From: DAHUYF01 sp035623985
Lineage (GTDB): Bacteria > Pseudomonadota > Alphaproteobacteria > ATCC43930 > CGMCC-115725
Direction: 5' to 3'
Length of the DNA stretch: 64,000 nucleotides
Assembly (NCBI GenBank): GCA_035623985.1
Contig: DASPSJ010000079.1
Coordinates: forward strand, 6,464 to 70,463
The position numbers and the translations under genes were made by a program. The notes under the pieces were generated by a model, which saw nothing but the letters and a program-made list of their open reading frames with translations, was not told the DNA's origin and made no database searches. Position 1 is the stretch's first letter, and the number at the start of each line of letters is the position of its first letter. Shown one piece after another: positions 8,197 through 16,508 of the stretch.

Positions 8197-8783
8197 CCGA
8201 CGAAACGCATCCCCAGGCGACGCCGTCGCCCTCGGTGCTCGAGGGCTGGCCCGATTCCGAGCGGCGCCTGCTGCTGGTCGACGACGACGCGCCGCTGTGC
8301 CAGCGGCTGGCGCGCGCCATGGAGCGGCGCGGCTTCATCGTCGCCACCGCCGACAGCGTCGCCTCCGGCATCGCCGCGGTGAGCGAGAACGCCCCGGCCT
8401 TCGCCGTGGTCGATTTGCGCCTCGCCGACGGCAGCGGGCTCGAGATCGTCAAGGCTTTACGCAAGGCGCGGCCGGGCGCGCGCATCGTCATGCTGACCGG
8501 CTATGGCAACATCGCCACCGCGGTCGCCGCGGTCAAAGCCGGCGCGCTCGACTACCTGCCGAAGCCGGCGGACGCCGACGCGGTCGAGCGCGCGCTGCTG
8601 GCGAGCGACGCGCTGCTGCCGCCGCCGCCGGAAGACCCGATGTCCGCCGACCGCGTGCGCTGGGAGCACATCCAGCGCGTCTTCGAGCAATGCGACCGCA
8701 ACGTCTCGGAGACGGCGCGCCGCCTCAAGATGCACCGGCGGACGCTGCAGCGCATCCTGGGCAAGCACGCGCCCCGAAGCTGA
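8193..8783 (+). CDS. regA: Global redox response regulator RegA (PrrA/ActR family)
   Basis: The 196 residues comprise a receiver domain with the acidic pair in LLLVDDDAPL, the phosphoacceptor Asp74 in VVDLRLADG, a Thr in MLTGYG and a Lys in LPKPAD. A proline linker (PPPPEDP) follows, and then a Fis-type helix-turn-helix, SETARRLKMHRRTLQRILGKHAP, which is almost invariant in RegA homologues. It is phosphorylated by RegB and directly binds promoters of respiratory and redox genes. The start is the ATG of the ATGA overlap with regB. In many relatives a senC gene lies beside regA; here the SCO/SenC gene is far away at 55.7 kb. Confidence 0.93.
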   Translation: MTDETHPQATPSPSVLEGWPDSERRLLLVDDDAPLCQRLARAMERRGFIVATADSVASGIAAVSENAPAFAVVDLRLADGSGLEIVKALRKARPGARIVMLTGYGNIATAVAAVKAGALDYLPKPADADAVERALLASDALLPPPPEDPMSADRVRWEHIQRVFEQCDRNVSETARRLKMHRRTLQRILGKHAPRS

Positions 8784-8871
8784 GGGGGCGAAGGATCAAC
8801 CACGGGAGCGCTTGCCGCCGCGCCGCCGTCGGATCGAAGTCCGCGGCGGGACGCCGCCGTGCAAGAATATC

Positions 8872-9963
8872 CTATCGTCCCTGCCCGCCGCAGCTAAAGT
8901 CACGCAAGCTGCGTATCGCGCCGGGCACCGGGCCGTCAAAAGCCATCAGATGCTCCGGCTCGGAAAAGCACCACGCGAACGACCCCCAGGCAAGGCTGGC
9001 AACGGTCTTTTTGAAGGCCGCGTGGTGGCGGCTCTGAAATGCCGTGAGAAAGAGCGCCTGCGTCGGCCTAAAACCAGCCGCCGACATGATCTCAAGGAAT
9101 TGCCGCCGCCGGTCCTCGTGCATAGGCCCATCGGTCGCCACGACCTCGACAAATACGAACAAGAGCTCGTCTTCGCCGGTATCGGCAAGGATGACATCCG
9201 GCAGAAGCTTTTCCGGCTTGATTTCGATTCCGAGAGCCTTCAGCAGCCTGTCATCTTTCTCGACCACTTTCTTCCCGCTTTCGGAAATCCAAGGAACCGC
9301 CGGATTGACCAGAAATCGCGGCGCAAACACTTCGATCACCGCCTTGGTGATAATCGAGGAAAGTCCGGGTGCCATGACGCGCGTTTCGCCGTTCGGCAAA
9401 GCGACGGGAACCTTGGATTTTGCACCCGTCGCCGCGATCTGAAGAATTTTTACGGTTGCGAGCGCGTTCCGCGTCAGATGTTTATCCCGCCAGGCCGCAG
9501 CGGCAGCACGGAATTCCGCCTCGCCCAACCCCGGATCGAACAGCGCCGCGAGATCGCCGCGCAAGACGTATCGTCCCTTACTTGAAGCGGTCGGCACGTC
9601 CGGCTTGACCAGAACGGCGCCCAGCGCCACCAGCCCGTAGCGCAGCGTGTCGTCGCGGATAGACTCGCGCGTGTTTTCCTTGTACCAGCGATCCGCGGGC
9701 TCGGGCGTCCCTGGCCGCTTTACGGCCTCAAGATAGGCCATGCGCGCGGCATCACTCGTTTTGGCAGCCTGGCCACTGCCCATCCGATAAACGAATTTGG
9801 GCGCCAGCCATTCGCCGCCCTCGATCGCACCCACATACAGCATCGTGAAAATCGTTCGGGCGGCGGCCAAGCTCGTGCATCTCGTCCGCTCGGGCGTCCC
9901 CTCAGGAAAGACAACCTGAAGTCGCGCGCGGATACCATCCACGTCAAGCAGCGCCGGCAGCAT
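8872..9963 (-). CDS. Type II restriction endonuclease, BsuBI/PstI family
   Basis: In this 363-residue protein an N-terminal winged-helix-like region (residues 1-170) is followed by the BsuBI/PstI nuclease domain. The catalytic signature is PDVILADT then LFVFVEVVATDGP, corresponding to the PD-(D/E)xK acidic residues and the conserved GP of this family, near residues 258-286. Known members cut CTGCAG; the same specificity here is only an inference. It overlaps the methyltransferase gene by 20 bases (9944-9963) in the same direction, so the modification gene comes first and cleavage follows, which protects the host. No controller gene is visible. Confidence 0.88.
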   Translation of the reverse strand: MLPALLDVDGIRARLQVVFPEGTPERTRCTSLAAARTIFTMLYVGAIEGGEWLAPKFVYRMGSGQAAKTSDAARMAYLEAVKRPGTPEPADRWYKENTRESIRDDTLRYGLVALGAVLVKPDVPTASSKGRYVLRGDLAALFDPGLGEAEFRAAAAAWRDKHLTRNALATVKILQIAATGAKSKVPVALPNGETRVMAPGLSSIITKAVIEVFAPRFLVNPAVPWISESGKKVVEKDDRLLKALGIEIKPEKLLPDVILADTGEDELLFVFVEVVATDGPMHEDRRRQFLEIMSAAGFRPTQALFLTAFQSRHHAAFKKTVASLAWGSFAWCFSEPEHLMAFDGPVPGAIRSLRDFSCGGQGR

Positions 9964-11749
9964 CTGTTCTCTTGTAAGCCGCCGAAATCACGGCCTCGAT
10001 TTTCTCCCTGGAGGCGGAGGCATCGAGCAACTTGCGCAATTTGTCGAGCACCGGCGGCGAGGGAAGCGGCAGCTCCTCGAGCTCAAAAGCGGAGACCGCG
10101 ACCGAGCCATTGATGCAGCGAAATGCCTCGTCGACGACGCCGCTGTTGAGCAACGCGGCAATGACCGCCGGCGGCAGCTTCGGATCGGGGCCGAGCGCGC
10201 GCACCATGTTGAGGTGATTCTCGATCGCGACCCCTTTGTGACGACGGATGAACTCGACCGGCAACTCGGCGGCGATAAGGCGGCGCGATTGCTCTTTTGC
10301 CGTCGTTCGCTGCAGCAGCACGCAGGGCCTGTCGACGATCAGCCAGTCATCTTTCGGGCGATCGGCGACGAACCAAGGCGCATGGTTGCGCTTCTCGCTG
10401 CGCCAAAGGAACCGGCCATCGGCGGTCACGGATTCCGCCCAGATCACGGGGTAGGCCCCCGGAACTTTCTCGCGGCGGAATTGGGTCTTGAACCGATTCC
10501 ACACGAGCGGACCCGTCGAGACGCCATAGCCGTAGTGAGCGAGCCGATAGGGCATCGAGCCAAGCCGGCGCACGAAGCGCGCCTGATCGGCCGACCGCGG
10601 CAGCAACCACGGCGCCTCGGGGCGCGACGGAAGCGCAATTTTTCCCGCTTTGCGATAGCGGGAACCTTGCGATCCGACCGCGATAAATCCAACCGAACCG
10701 CCGCGCGCGGCAACGCCCCGCCGATAGGTCGCCAACATCGTCTCCTGGAGCACGTCGGTAAATACGCCGTCTCGCTCGCCGACGAAATCGACGGCGAGCG
10801 GCGTCGCCTCGGTGACGAGCAATGCCCTGAGGGATTTGTAGTAAAGCCCCGACAGCATCGAGGTCGGCGTGACGTAGCCGATAACGCCGCCCGGCTTCAC
10901 CCAGCGAAGCGCGGCATCGGTGAAGAGCCCATAAAGGTTCGCATGCCCATGAAGACTCCGCGCGAATTGCCCGCGGCGTTCAACCGACAAGGAGGTCCGG
11001 CCATAAGGCGGATTGCCGATCACGAGATCGTAGACGGGCTCGGCGGCCAAACTCAGCGCCAAACTGTCGCGCGCCTCCACCACCTGCGGAACCGATTTGC
11101 GCGCGGCAGAGGCGAGATCGCGCAGCATCATCTCGATCATGGCCTGTGCGAGCCAAGCGCCAAACGGGTCGACGTCAACGCCCCGCAACCGGGCACTGAT
11201 TTGTTGCAGAATGAACGCCGGCTCCGTGCCCGCCAGAGCGTCCGCCATGCGGCGGGCAACAGGCAACAGAAACGCCCCGCCGCCGCAGGCCGGATCCAGG
11301 ACACGAGCCGACCGCCAGCTCACGCCGGCTTCCTCGGCCATCGTCAAAAGCCGCTCCGCCAGCTCCGGCGGGGTATAGAAGATGCCGTGCGCGGCACGAT
11401 ACGGAGCGGGAAGCGCCGTCGTATAAATCTCGCCGATAAAACGCGCGAGCGAGCGAGCGTCGTATTCCGCGGCCGCTTCGCCAAACCGTTCGGCCCCGCT
11501 TCGCGCCTCCGTCGACAAAGCCGCGATGCCGAGAGTTTCGGGAAGAGGCGCAGGACCGGCCGGCATTTGCCGCGCCCGCCAGCACGTGCAAACGACCGCA
11601 TGCGCGAAGGTTTGCGCGAAAGCCAAGCGCCCGTCCAGCGGCGCACGGCACGCCAGCTCGCGAACAAGCTCCTGTTCAACGGCGGGGAGGCTTATGGCGA
11701 TGCGCGGCAAGCCGGTCAATTCCAACTGAAGATTCAAGCGTTTGCCCAT
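9944..11749 (-). CDS. Type II N6-adenine DNA methyltransferase
   Basis: The 601-residue enzyme has motif I VLDPACGGGAFLLPVA (near residues 145-160) and motif IV IGNPPYG (near 246-252), which together define N6-adenine methylases of the gamma type. A C-terminal target-recognition region follows (WAESVTADGRFLW, then NHLNMVRALGPDPKLPPAVIAALLNS). It pairs with the BsuBI/PstI-type nuclease immediately downstream. The coordinate overlap and shared strand imply one operon. Its start is the ATG at 11749. Confidence 0.9.
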   Translation of the reverse strand: MGKRLNLQLELTGLPRIAISLPAVEQELVRELACRAPLDGRLAFAQTFAHAVVCTCWRARQMPAGPAPLPETLGIAALSTEARSGAERFGEAAAEYDARSLARFIGEIYTTALPAPYRAAHGIFYTPPELAERLLTMAEEAGVSWRSARVLDPACGGGAFLLPVARRMADALAGTEPAFILQQISARLRGVDVDPFGAWLAQAMIEMMLRDLASAARKSVPQVVEARDSLALSLAAEPVYDLVIGNPPYGRTSLSVERRGQFARSLHGHANLYGLFTDAALRWVKPGGVIGYVTPTSMLSGLYYKSLRALLVTEATPLAVDFVGERDGVFTDVLQETMLATYRRGVAARGGSVGFIAVGSQGSRYRKAGKIALPSRPEAPWLLPRSADQARFVRRLGSMPYRLAHYGYGVSTGPLVWNRFKTQFRREKVPGAYPVIWAESVTADGRFLWRSEKRNHAPWFVADRPKDDWLIVDRPCVLLQRTTAKEQSRRLIAAELPVEFIRRHKGVAIENHLNMVRALGPDPKLPPAVIAALLNSGVVDEAFRCINGSVAVSAFELEELPLPSPPVLDKLRKLLDASASREKIEAVISAAYKRTDAAGAA

Positions 11750-12737
11750 GCCCCCTCCGCACCCGCAGCGCAGAACATATCATGAATCTTAACGCAGGAA
11801 AATGCCTTGTTTCAGTTGCGCAAACGTCGGCGTGGAATTCCGGCTGCCCGCCCGGAGTGGGCAACTCCGATACCAAGCGTGCGCCGAAAGCAAACGCCGG
11901 CGCAGGGTGACGATGCGTTCAATTGTGCGCCCAATCCCTCGTCCTCCCTCAGCGGGGATGCGGCCCGGCGCGCCGCTCGAGGGCGCGTCCTCCGTCATGA
12001 TGACCCACGCGCCGGCGCGAGAAGCGCGCCTCGGCCCGCGGCGGCCTGGTCTCGCAGCACTTTTCCTTGAGCGCGCGGCAACGGAGGAGAGGGGCGCGGT
12101 CGACGTCCTCGACGGTACGCGGGAGGATGATCTTGACCCGCTCCCGCTCGCCCCACCCCGTCAACGGGCCGACCGACAGGCAATCGACGACACCCCGATA
12201 TAGGGAAGCGGCCACGCATCTGCCGGCGTCGGGCCGGCCCTCGCGGTTTTTGGAATAATTCCGGTCAATCGAACAGAGCCCGGCGGATGAAGCTCTTTCT
12301 CCCGGCCGAGGCACCCCGGCGGTGGAAAATTTCCGAAACCACGGCGCGGACGAAAAACTTCTTGACAGAGCGGCTATGCCGCGGCAACTTTTCAGTGAAC
12401 CTATATTTGTGAAACTCCGTATGGTTGCCAAAAAGGACGGCTAGGAGCCCGCATGCGATTGCTCGTTCCCTCATGTCTCGTGCTGCCGATGGCCGATGTC
12501 TAACCCGCATCTTGAGATGAGCGCCGCGGAATGAGTTTTTCGTCAACTGCCGGTTACCGGGCTTGGCCGTCGGGCGATCGCAAAACCCGTGATCCAGCCA
12601 AGCAAAAAGACCAACCAAGTCCACGGTTGGAAGGCGCGGCGCCGCATTACACCGCGCGGTTGTAGCGCGGCGAAAAAGCTTCATGCGTGCCGCCATCAGC
12701 GATTGTCGATCGACCCTGCCAGTTCGGGAGCGGCCAC
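11750..12737. other. Nearly 1 kb with no confident gene
   Basis: ORFs exist on both strands but have shadow-like, Arg/Pro-rich composition and match no family I know. A TTGACA hexamer lies at 12362-12367 without a good -10 partner, and 12340-12440 is locally A+T-richer. The end of the region holds the ribosome site (GGGAG at about 12727) for the NRPS-like gene. This may be promoter DNA plus decayed sequence at the boundary of an acquired segment. Confidence 0.35.
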
Positions 12738-14264
12738 ATGGATAGCCCAACACCCAATGAGCGCGCGCGGCTCCCGACAGGCACGCTCGAAGCCTCCGAG
12801 CCCGGCCCCGGCCATCAGCCAGGAGGCGATCGGACTCAAACGGCGGCGGATCATCCGCCGATGGCGTGCGTGCATGAGCTGTTCGAAGAGCAAGCGCGGC
12901 ACCGGCCACAGGCGACGGCGCTGGCGCAGGGCGGAAGCAAGCTCACCTACGACGAATTGAACCGCGCGGCCAATCGCCTCGCGCATCATCTGCGCGATCT
13001 CGGCGTCGAGCGCGACGTCCTCGTCGGCATCTTCATGCGCCGACGGATCGAGATGATCATCGCTCTGCTGGCAACGCTGAAGGCGGGCGGCGCCTACGTT
13101 CCGCTCGATCCCGCCTACCCGCCGGCGCGCCTCGCCGAGGCGACGAGCAGCCTGGATCTCAAGATCGTCCTCACGACAAGCGACCTTGTCGGCGCGATGC
13201 CGGCGGATCCCCCGCGCGCGCTGGCGGTCGACACCATCCATCCGGAGATTTCATCGCTGAGCGCGGAGAACCCGGCTCGCCGGGCCTCGCCCGGCCTCGC
13301 CTATGTCGTGGTCACCGCCGGCGCCGCGGGAAAGCCGAGAGCGGCCGGCGTGCACCACCGAGGATGGACGGCTTTGGCGACCTGGCTCGCGAGAAAATTC
13401 GACGCCGGGTCCGACGACAGAGTGCTGCTGACCAGCTCCTTCGGCGCCGACATCGCCCAAAGAAGCATCGCCCTGCCGCTCGTCACCGGAGGACGGCTCC
13501 ACTTGCTGGCCGCCGACGTCCACGATCCCGAGCTCATCGCGCGGAGCATCGCCGAGGAGCGCATCACCTTGCTGAATTGCGCGCCGGGCACGCTCGCTCC
13601 CGCCGGGGCCGGCAACGACTGGCCGTCGCTGAAGACGGTCTTTTTGGACGGCGCGCCGGTTTCGGCGTCCCGCGTGAGGGAATGGACGCAGGCGACGACC
13701 ATGGCCGTCGCGAACGCCTATGGCGCCGCGGAATGCCCGGAGACATCGACGTTTTATCGGCTGGTGGACGCCGGCCGCCGCGCCGAGACGCCGGCTCCCG
13801 CCGCAAGGTTCATCGCACGCTCGCAAATCCGCCTGCTCGACGACGAGCCGGGACCGATGTCTTTCGGCCGGCCGGGAGCAACCTCCAGTGCCGGCGACGG
13901 CGGGCGGAGACGCTCGGTCAACGACAATGCGTCGACGGCGGGGACATCCGTCCCGACCCCCTTCGGCGAGATCGCGGAAGCGCCGGCGGAGCGGCGGGGC
14001 CGGCCGGCCCCGCGCGCGGCTCAAACGCCGCTGGAGCGCGAGGTCTGCGCCATCCTTGCCGACGCGCTCGCGGTGGAGGGCGTGGGCGGAGACGACGATT
14101 TCTTCGATCTCGGCGGCGATTCGTCGAAGGCGACGCTCGCCGCGGCCGCGCTCGCGAGCCGGCTCGGACGGGCCGTGCCGGTCGAGGCGCTCCTTGAAGA
14201 ACGGACCGCGCGCAAGCTGTGCCGGCGCATCGAGACGACCCCTTTTTGGAAGAGCGAGCAATAA
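12738..14264 (+). CDS. NRPS-like protein: truncated adenylation domain plus carrier domain
   Basis: In this 508-residue protein, after about 50 residues an adenylation domain begins: A1-like LTYDELNRAANRLA, A2 LKAGGAYVPLDPAYPPARLAE, then a degenerate A3 (VVVTAGAAGKPRAAGVH instead of YTSGSTGKPKG), an A4 region keeping Asp (FGADIAQRS), and A5 NAYGAAECPE. After an A6-like piece (RLLDDEPGPMSFGRPGATSS) the C-terminal subdomain with A7-A10, including the catalytic lysine, is missing. A carrier domain follows directly, with the phosphopantetheine site GGDSS (Ser462). The enzyme probably cannot adenylate normally, so it may be a carrier with a decayed or repurposed partner domain. The start at ATG 12738 has a GGGAG site; another ATG-led frame begins at 12687. 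Confidence 0.8.
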   Translation: MDSPTPNERARLPTGTLEASEPGPGHQPGGDRTQTAADHPPMACVHELFEEQARHRPQATALAQGGSKLTYDELNRAANRLAHHLRDLGVERDVLVGIFMRRRIEMIIALLATLKAGGAYVPLDPAYPPARLAEATSSLDLKIVLTTSDLVGAMPADPPRALAVDTIHPEISSLSAENPARRASPGLAYVVVTAGAAGKPRAAGVHHRGWTALATWLARKFDAGSDDRVLLTSSFGADIAQRSIALPLVTGGRLHLLAADVHDPELIARSIAEERITLLNCAPGTLAPAGAGNDWPSLKTVFLDGAPVSASRVREWTQATTMAVANAYGAAECPETSTFYRLVDAGRRAETPAPAARFIARSQIRLLDDEPGPMSFGRPGATSSAGDGGRRRSVNDNASTAGTSVPTPFGEIAEAPAERRGRPAPRAAQTPLEREVCAILADALAVEGVGGDDDFFDLGGDSSKATLAAAALASRLGRAVPVEALLEERTARKLCRRIETTPFWKSEQ

Positions 14265-14266
14265 CC

Positions 14267-14476
14267 ATGAGCGGCGCGGCTCAAGCGTTCGGCATCTACG
14301 ACGCGCCGCCGCGCTCCGGCAAACGGCGCGCGCGCCGGCGCCGCGATCAACGGAGGAAACACCGTCGCAATCGATTTCCACAGAAGCCTTGCTTAGCGGA
14401 AGGTGCCGCTCGTCATACCCGCGAAGCCGCTAAAGAACCAGGGCCGTCCGATTTCACCAAGGATACACCGACCTGA
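14267..14476 (+). CDS. Small strongly basic ORF following the NRPS-like gene
   Basis: This 69-residue frame starts two bases after the NRPS-like stop with an ATG, so translation re-initiation is plausible. Its product begins MSGAAQAFGIYDAPPRSGKR and then has a run of Arg/Lys between residues 19 and 36. It contains one Cys and no membrane segment. I recognise no family. It could be a real small protein, the frameshifted remnant of a larger gene lost between the NRPS-like gene and the methyltransferase, or a chance ORF. Confidence 0.3.
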   Translation: MSGAAQAFGIYDAPPRSGKRRARRRRDQRRKHRRNRFPQKPCLAEGAARHTREAAKEPGPSDFTKDTPT

Positions 14477-14521
14477 ATTTGACGAGCATCATCCGCGATC
14501 AAAGGGCGTAGGAGGCAGAAA

Positions 14522-15430
14522 ATGGACTGTCGTATTGAGGATCTCATGTACACTTTGGATCCAGCCACGAAAGAGCTTCTGAAAGAATCCGCACCTCTCA
14601 TGGCGAAGTGGTCGGTCACCGAGTGCAAGCCCAAGCCGGTCGGCGGCATGGAGGAGTGGGCAAAAGAGCACGCGCAAGCCGAGGACAGCCTCGACTGCGA
14701 CTGGTATCACGGAACGTGGCAGTACTTGCGTCTCCTCAATATGGTCGCGGTGCCTCCCTGGTACAGTTTCTACAACGAGGCTCTCAGCACGATCCTGCGG
14801 CGCAAGCCCGACGCCCACGTGCTCATCTCCGCCTGCGCCGATTACGGCATGCTCGCGACGCTGCACGAGGCGATCAAGACGGCGAAGACCAATCCCCGGG
14901 TCACGATCTACGACATCTGCCAGACGCCCCTCTTGTCGTGCAAATGGTACGCGGAGCGCTTCGGGGTCGCGATCGAGTGCGTGCGCGACAACATCATCAC
15001 CAGCCCGCGCATGCCGCTCCACGCCTTCGACCTCATCGTGACGGACGAATTCCTGACCGTTCTCAAGGACGCATACAAGCCCCAGATCGTGCAGCGGTGG
15101 AAAGAACTGCTCAAGCCCGGCGGCTCCATCGTCACCACGGCGATGCTGGGCGGCCCGACCGATCAGGGATTGCGCGACGGCTATGCCGCGACGGCCCACA
15201 GCCTGTTCAAGGCGAACCGGGCCACCTTCGACGCCATGGACGTCCTGCCCGAGGACCTGTCGAAACGCTTCAGCCAATTCGCCCAGATCCACACCAGGCA
15301 CATGTTGGGGCATGAAAACCAGATTCGGACGCTCTTCGCCGATTTCGACCTGTGGTTGTCGCGAACCGTGACGCCGGGCGAATGCGTCAATCCCACAAGC
15401 TCTTTCCAGATCGTCGCCACGCTACCGTAA
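14522..15430 (+). CDS. Class I SAM-dependent methyltransferase-like protein
   Basis: The 302 residues have a Rossmann-type core. The motif I position reads VLISACADYGMLATLHEA (near residues 100-117) in place of the usual V-D-x-G-x-G-x-G. An acidic strand 2 follows (VTIYDICQTPLLSCKWYAERF), then FDLIVTDEFLTVLKD and LLKPGGSIVTTAMLGG. The N-terminal 95 residues form a separate helical cap with WYHGTWQYLRLLNM. It has a strong GGAGG ribosome site. Its position behind a carrier protein suggests it acts on a carrier-bound or amino-acid-derived substrate. Non-methylating SAM enzymes of similar size, such as azetidine synthases, are also associated with NRPS genes, but I cannot show membership. Confidence 0.7.
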   Translation: MDCRIEDLMYTLDPATKELLKESAPLMAKWSVTECKPKPVGGMEEWAKEHAQAEDSLDCDWYHGTWQYLRLLNMVAVPPWYSFYNEALSTILRRKPDAHVLISACADYGMLATLHEAIKTAKTNPRVTIYDICQTPLLSCKWYAERFGVAIECVRDNIITSPRMPLHAFDLIVTDEFLTVLKDAYKPQIVQRWKELLKPGGSIVTTAMLGGPTDQGLRDGYAATAHSLFKANRATFDAMDVLPEDLSKRFSQFAQIHTRHMLGHENQIRTLFADFDLWLSRTVTPGECVNPTSSFQIVATLP

Positions 15431-15773
15431 GATCGTCCGGCAAGCGGTCCACGGAAGGGTCAATTCGCGCCGAGCTTCGGCTCGCGCGCGAATTGAGTGG
15501 ATCCCGTCACGCGCGTGCCCGGCGGCTTTCGCCACCGGCGATCGCGCGGAGCCCCCCGACACAGGGGCGCCGGCGGGTCTGCCGCCGTCATGCGGCAGAA
15601 CCCCGCCCCGGAGGGCCGCGTCGAGGAGCGGGAGCGGTTTGCCCGCCAGGAGGGCGCCAAGCATCGCCTTCTCGCCGCCGCGGCGGCGGACGCTTTTCCT
15701 AAAAAAACGGCGCCCGCCGTGTTAGGGTCGCGCCGCAAGCCCGCCGATCCAAAGTCCTGCAGGCCACGCGGTC
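15431..15773. other. Intergenic stretch with a minus-strand terminator-like hairpin
   Basis: No protein gene seen. At 15701-15720 the minus strand reads a 5-bp stem (ACGGC/GCCGT) followed by seven T, a small Rho-independent terminator pointing left, although all nearby genes point right. It could stop antisense transcription. G+C-rich inverted repeats also occur between 15540 and 15620. Confidence 0.35.
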
Positions 15774-16394
15774 ATGTTCACGCTCTACTATGCGCCCGAC
15801 ACCTGCGCGCTCGCCGCGCACATCGCCCTCGAGGAGGCGAATGCCGTCTTCAGGCTGGAGCGCATCGATTTCGCCAAGGCCGAGCAGCAGCAGGCGCCCT
15901 ATCTCGCGATCAACCCCAAGGCGCGGGTGCCGGCACTGGCGACGGCGCGGGGCGTCCTGACGGAAACGCCCGCCATCCTCGCCTTCATCGCGCAGAGTTT
16001 TCCCGGCGCGCGCCTTGCGCCGCTCGATGATCCCTTCGCCTTCGCCGAGGTGCAGGCTTTCAACGACTATCTCTGCGCGACGCTGCATGTGGCGCACGCG
16101 CACCGGATGCGCGGCGAGCGGTGGGCGGACGATCCGGCCGCGCTTGCCGCCATGCAACGCAAGGTGCCGCAGTCCGTCACCGCCTGCTACGAGCTTATCG
16201 ACCGCCACATGCTCAAAGGGCCGTGGGTCATGGGAAAGGGCTACACGATCGGCGATCCCTATCTCTTCACCATCGCGCAGTGGCTGGAAGACGACGGCGT
16301 CGATGCCGCCCGGTTTCCCCGCGTCATCGACCACCGGCGACGCATGCTGGAACGACCCGCGGTGCGAAAGGCGATCGCCGACGAATTCGCCTGA
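15774..16394 (+). CDS. Glutathione S-transferase family protein
   Basis: The 206-residue protein has a thioredoxin-like N-terminal half: MFTLYYAPDTCALAAHIALEEA, then NPKARVPALATARGVLTETPAILAFIA, containing the cis-Pro of VPAL and the glutathione-binding Glu-Thr. The C-terminal half is all-helical and includes GPWVMGKGYTIGDPYLFTIAQW, the N-capping box typical of GSTs. The Cys at position 11 in place of Ser/Tyr suggests a beta-class bacterial GST. Such proteins conjugate glutathione to electrophiles or act as thiol transferases. A second GST and an SDR follow on the same strand, making a possible detoxification cluster. Confidence 0.88.
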   Translation: MFTLYYAPDTCALAAHIALEEANAVFRLERIDFAKAEQQQAPYLAINPKARVPALATARGVLTETPAILAFIAQSFPGARLAPLDDPFAFAEVQAFNDYLCATLHVAHAHRMRGERWADDPAALAAMQRKVPQSVTACYELIDRHMLKGPWVMGKGYTIGDPYLFTIAQWLEDDGVDAARFPRVIDHRRRMLERPAVRKAIADEFA

Positions 16395-16508
16395 GACGCC
16401 GCGGGACGGACGCTCCGCCGGGCGTTTTCGGCCCGTCGGCCCGCGCCGCGCCCGGGCTTGCGCCGCGGCCGCGGCGGGCGGCACACTTCCGCCCGGGAGG
16501 ATGGCGCC

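Noticed and set aside
12265..12909. Minus-strand ORF of 214 codons before the NRPS-like gene
   Set aside because: It overlaps the NRPS-like start, is rich in Arg/Ala/Cys without any motif and has no ribosome site.
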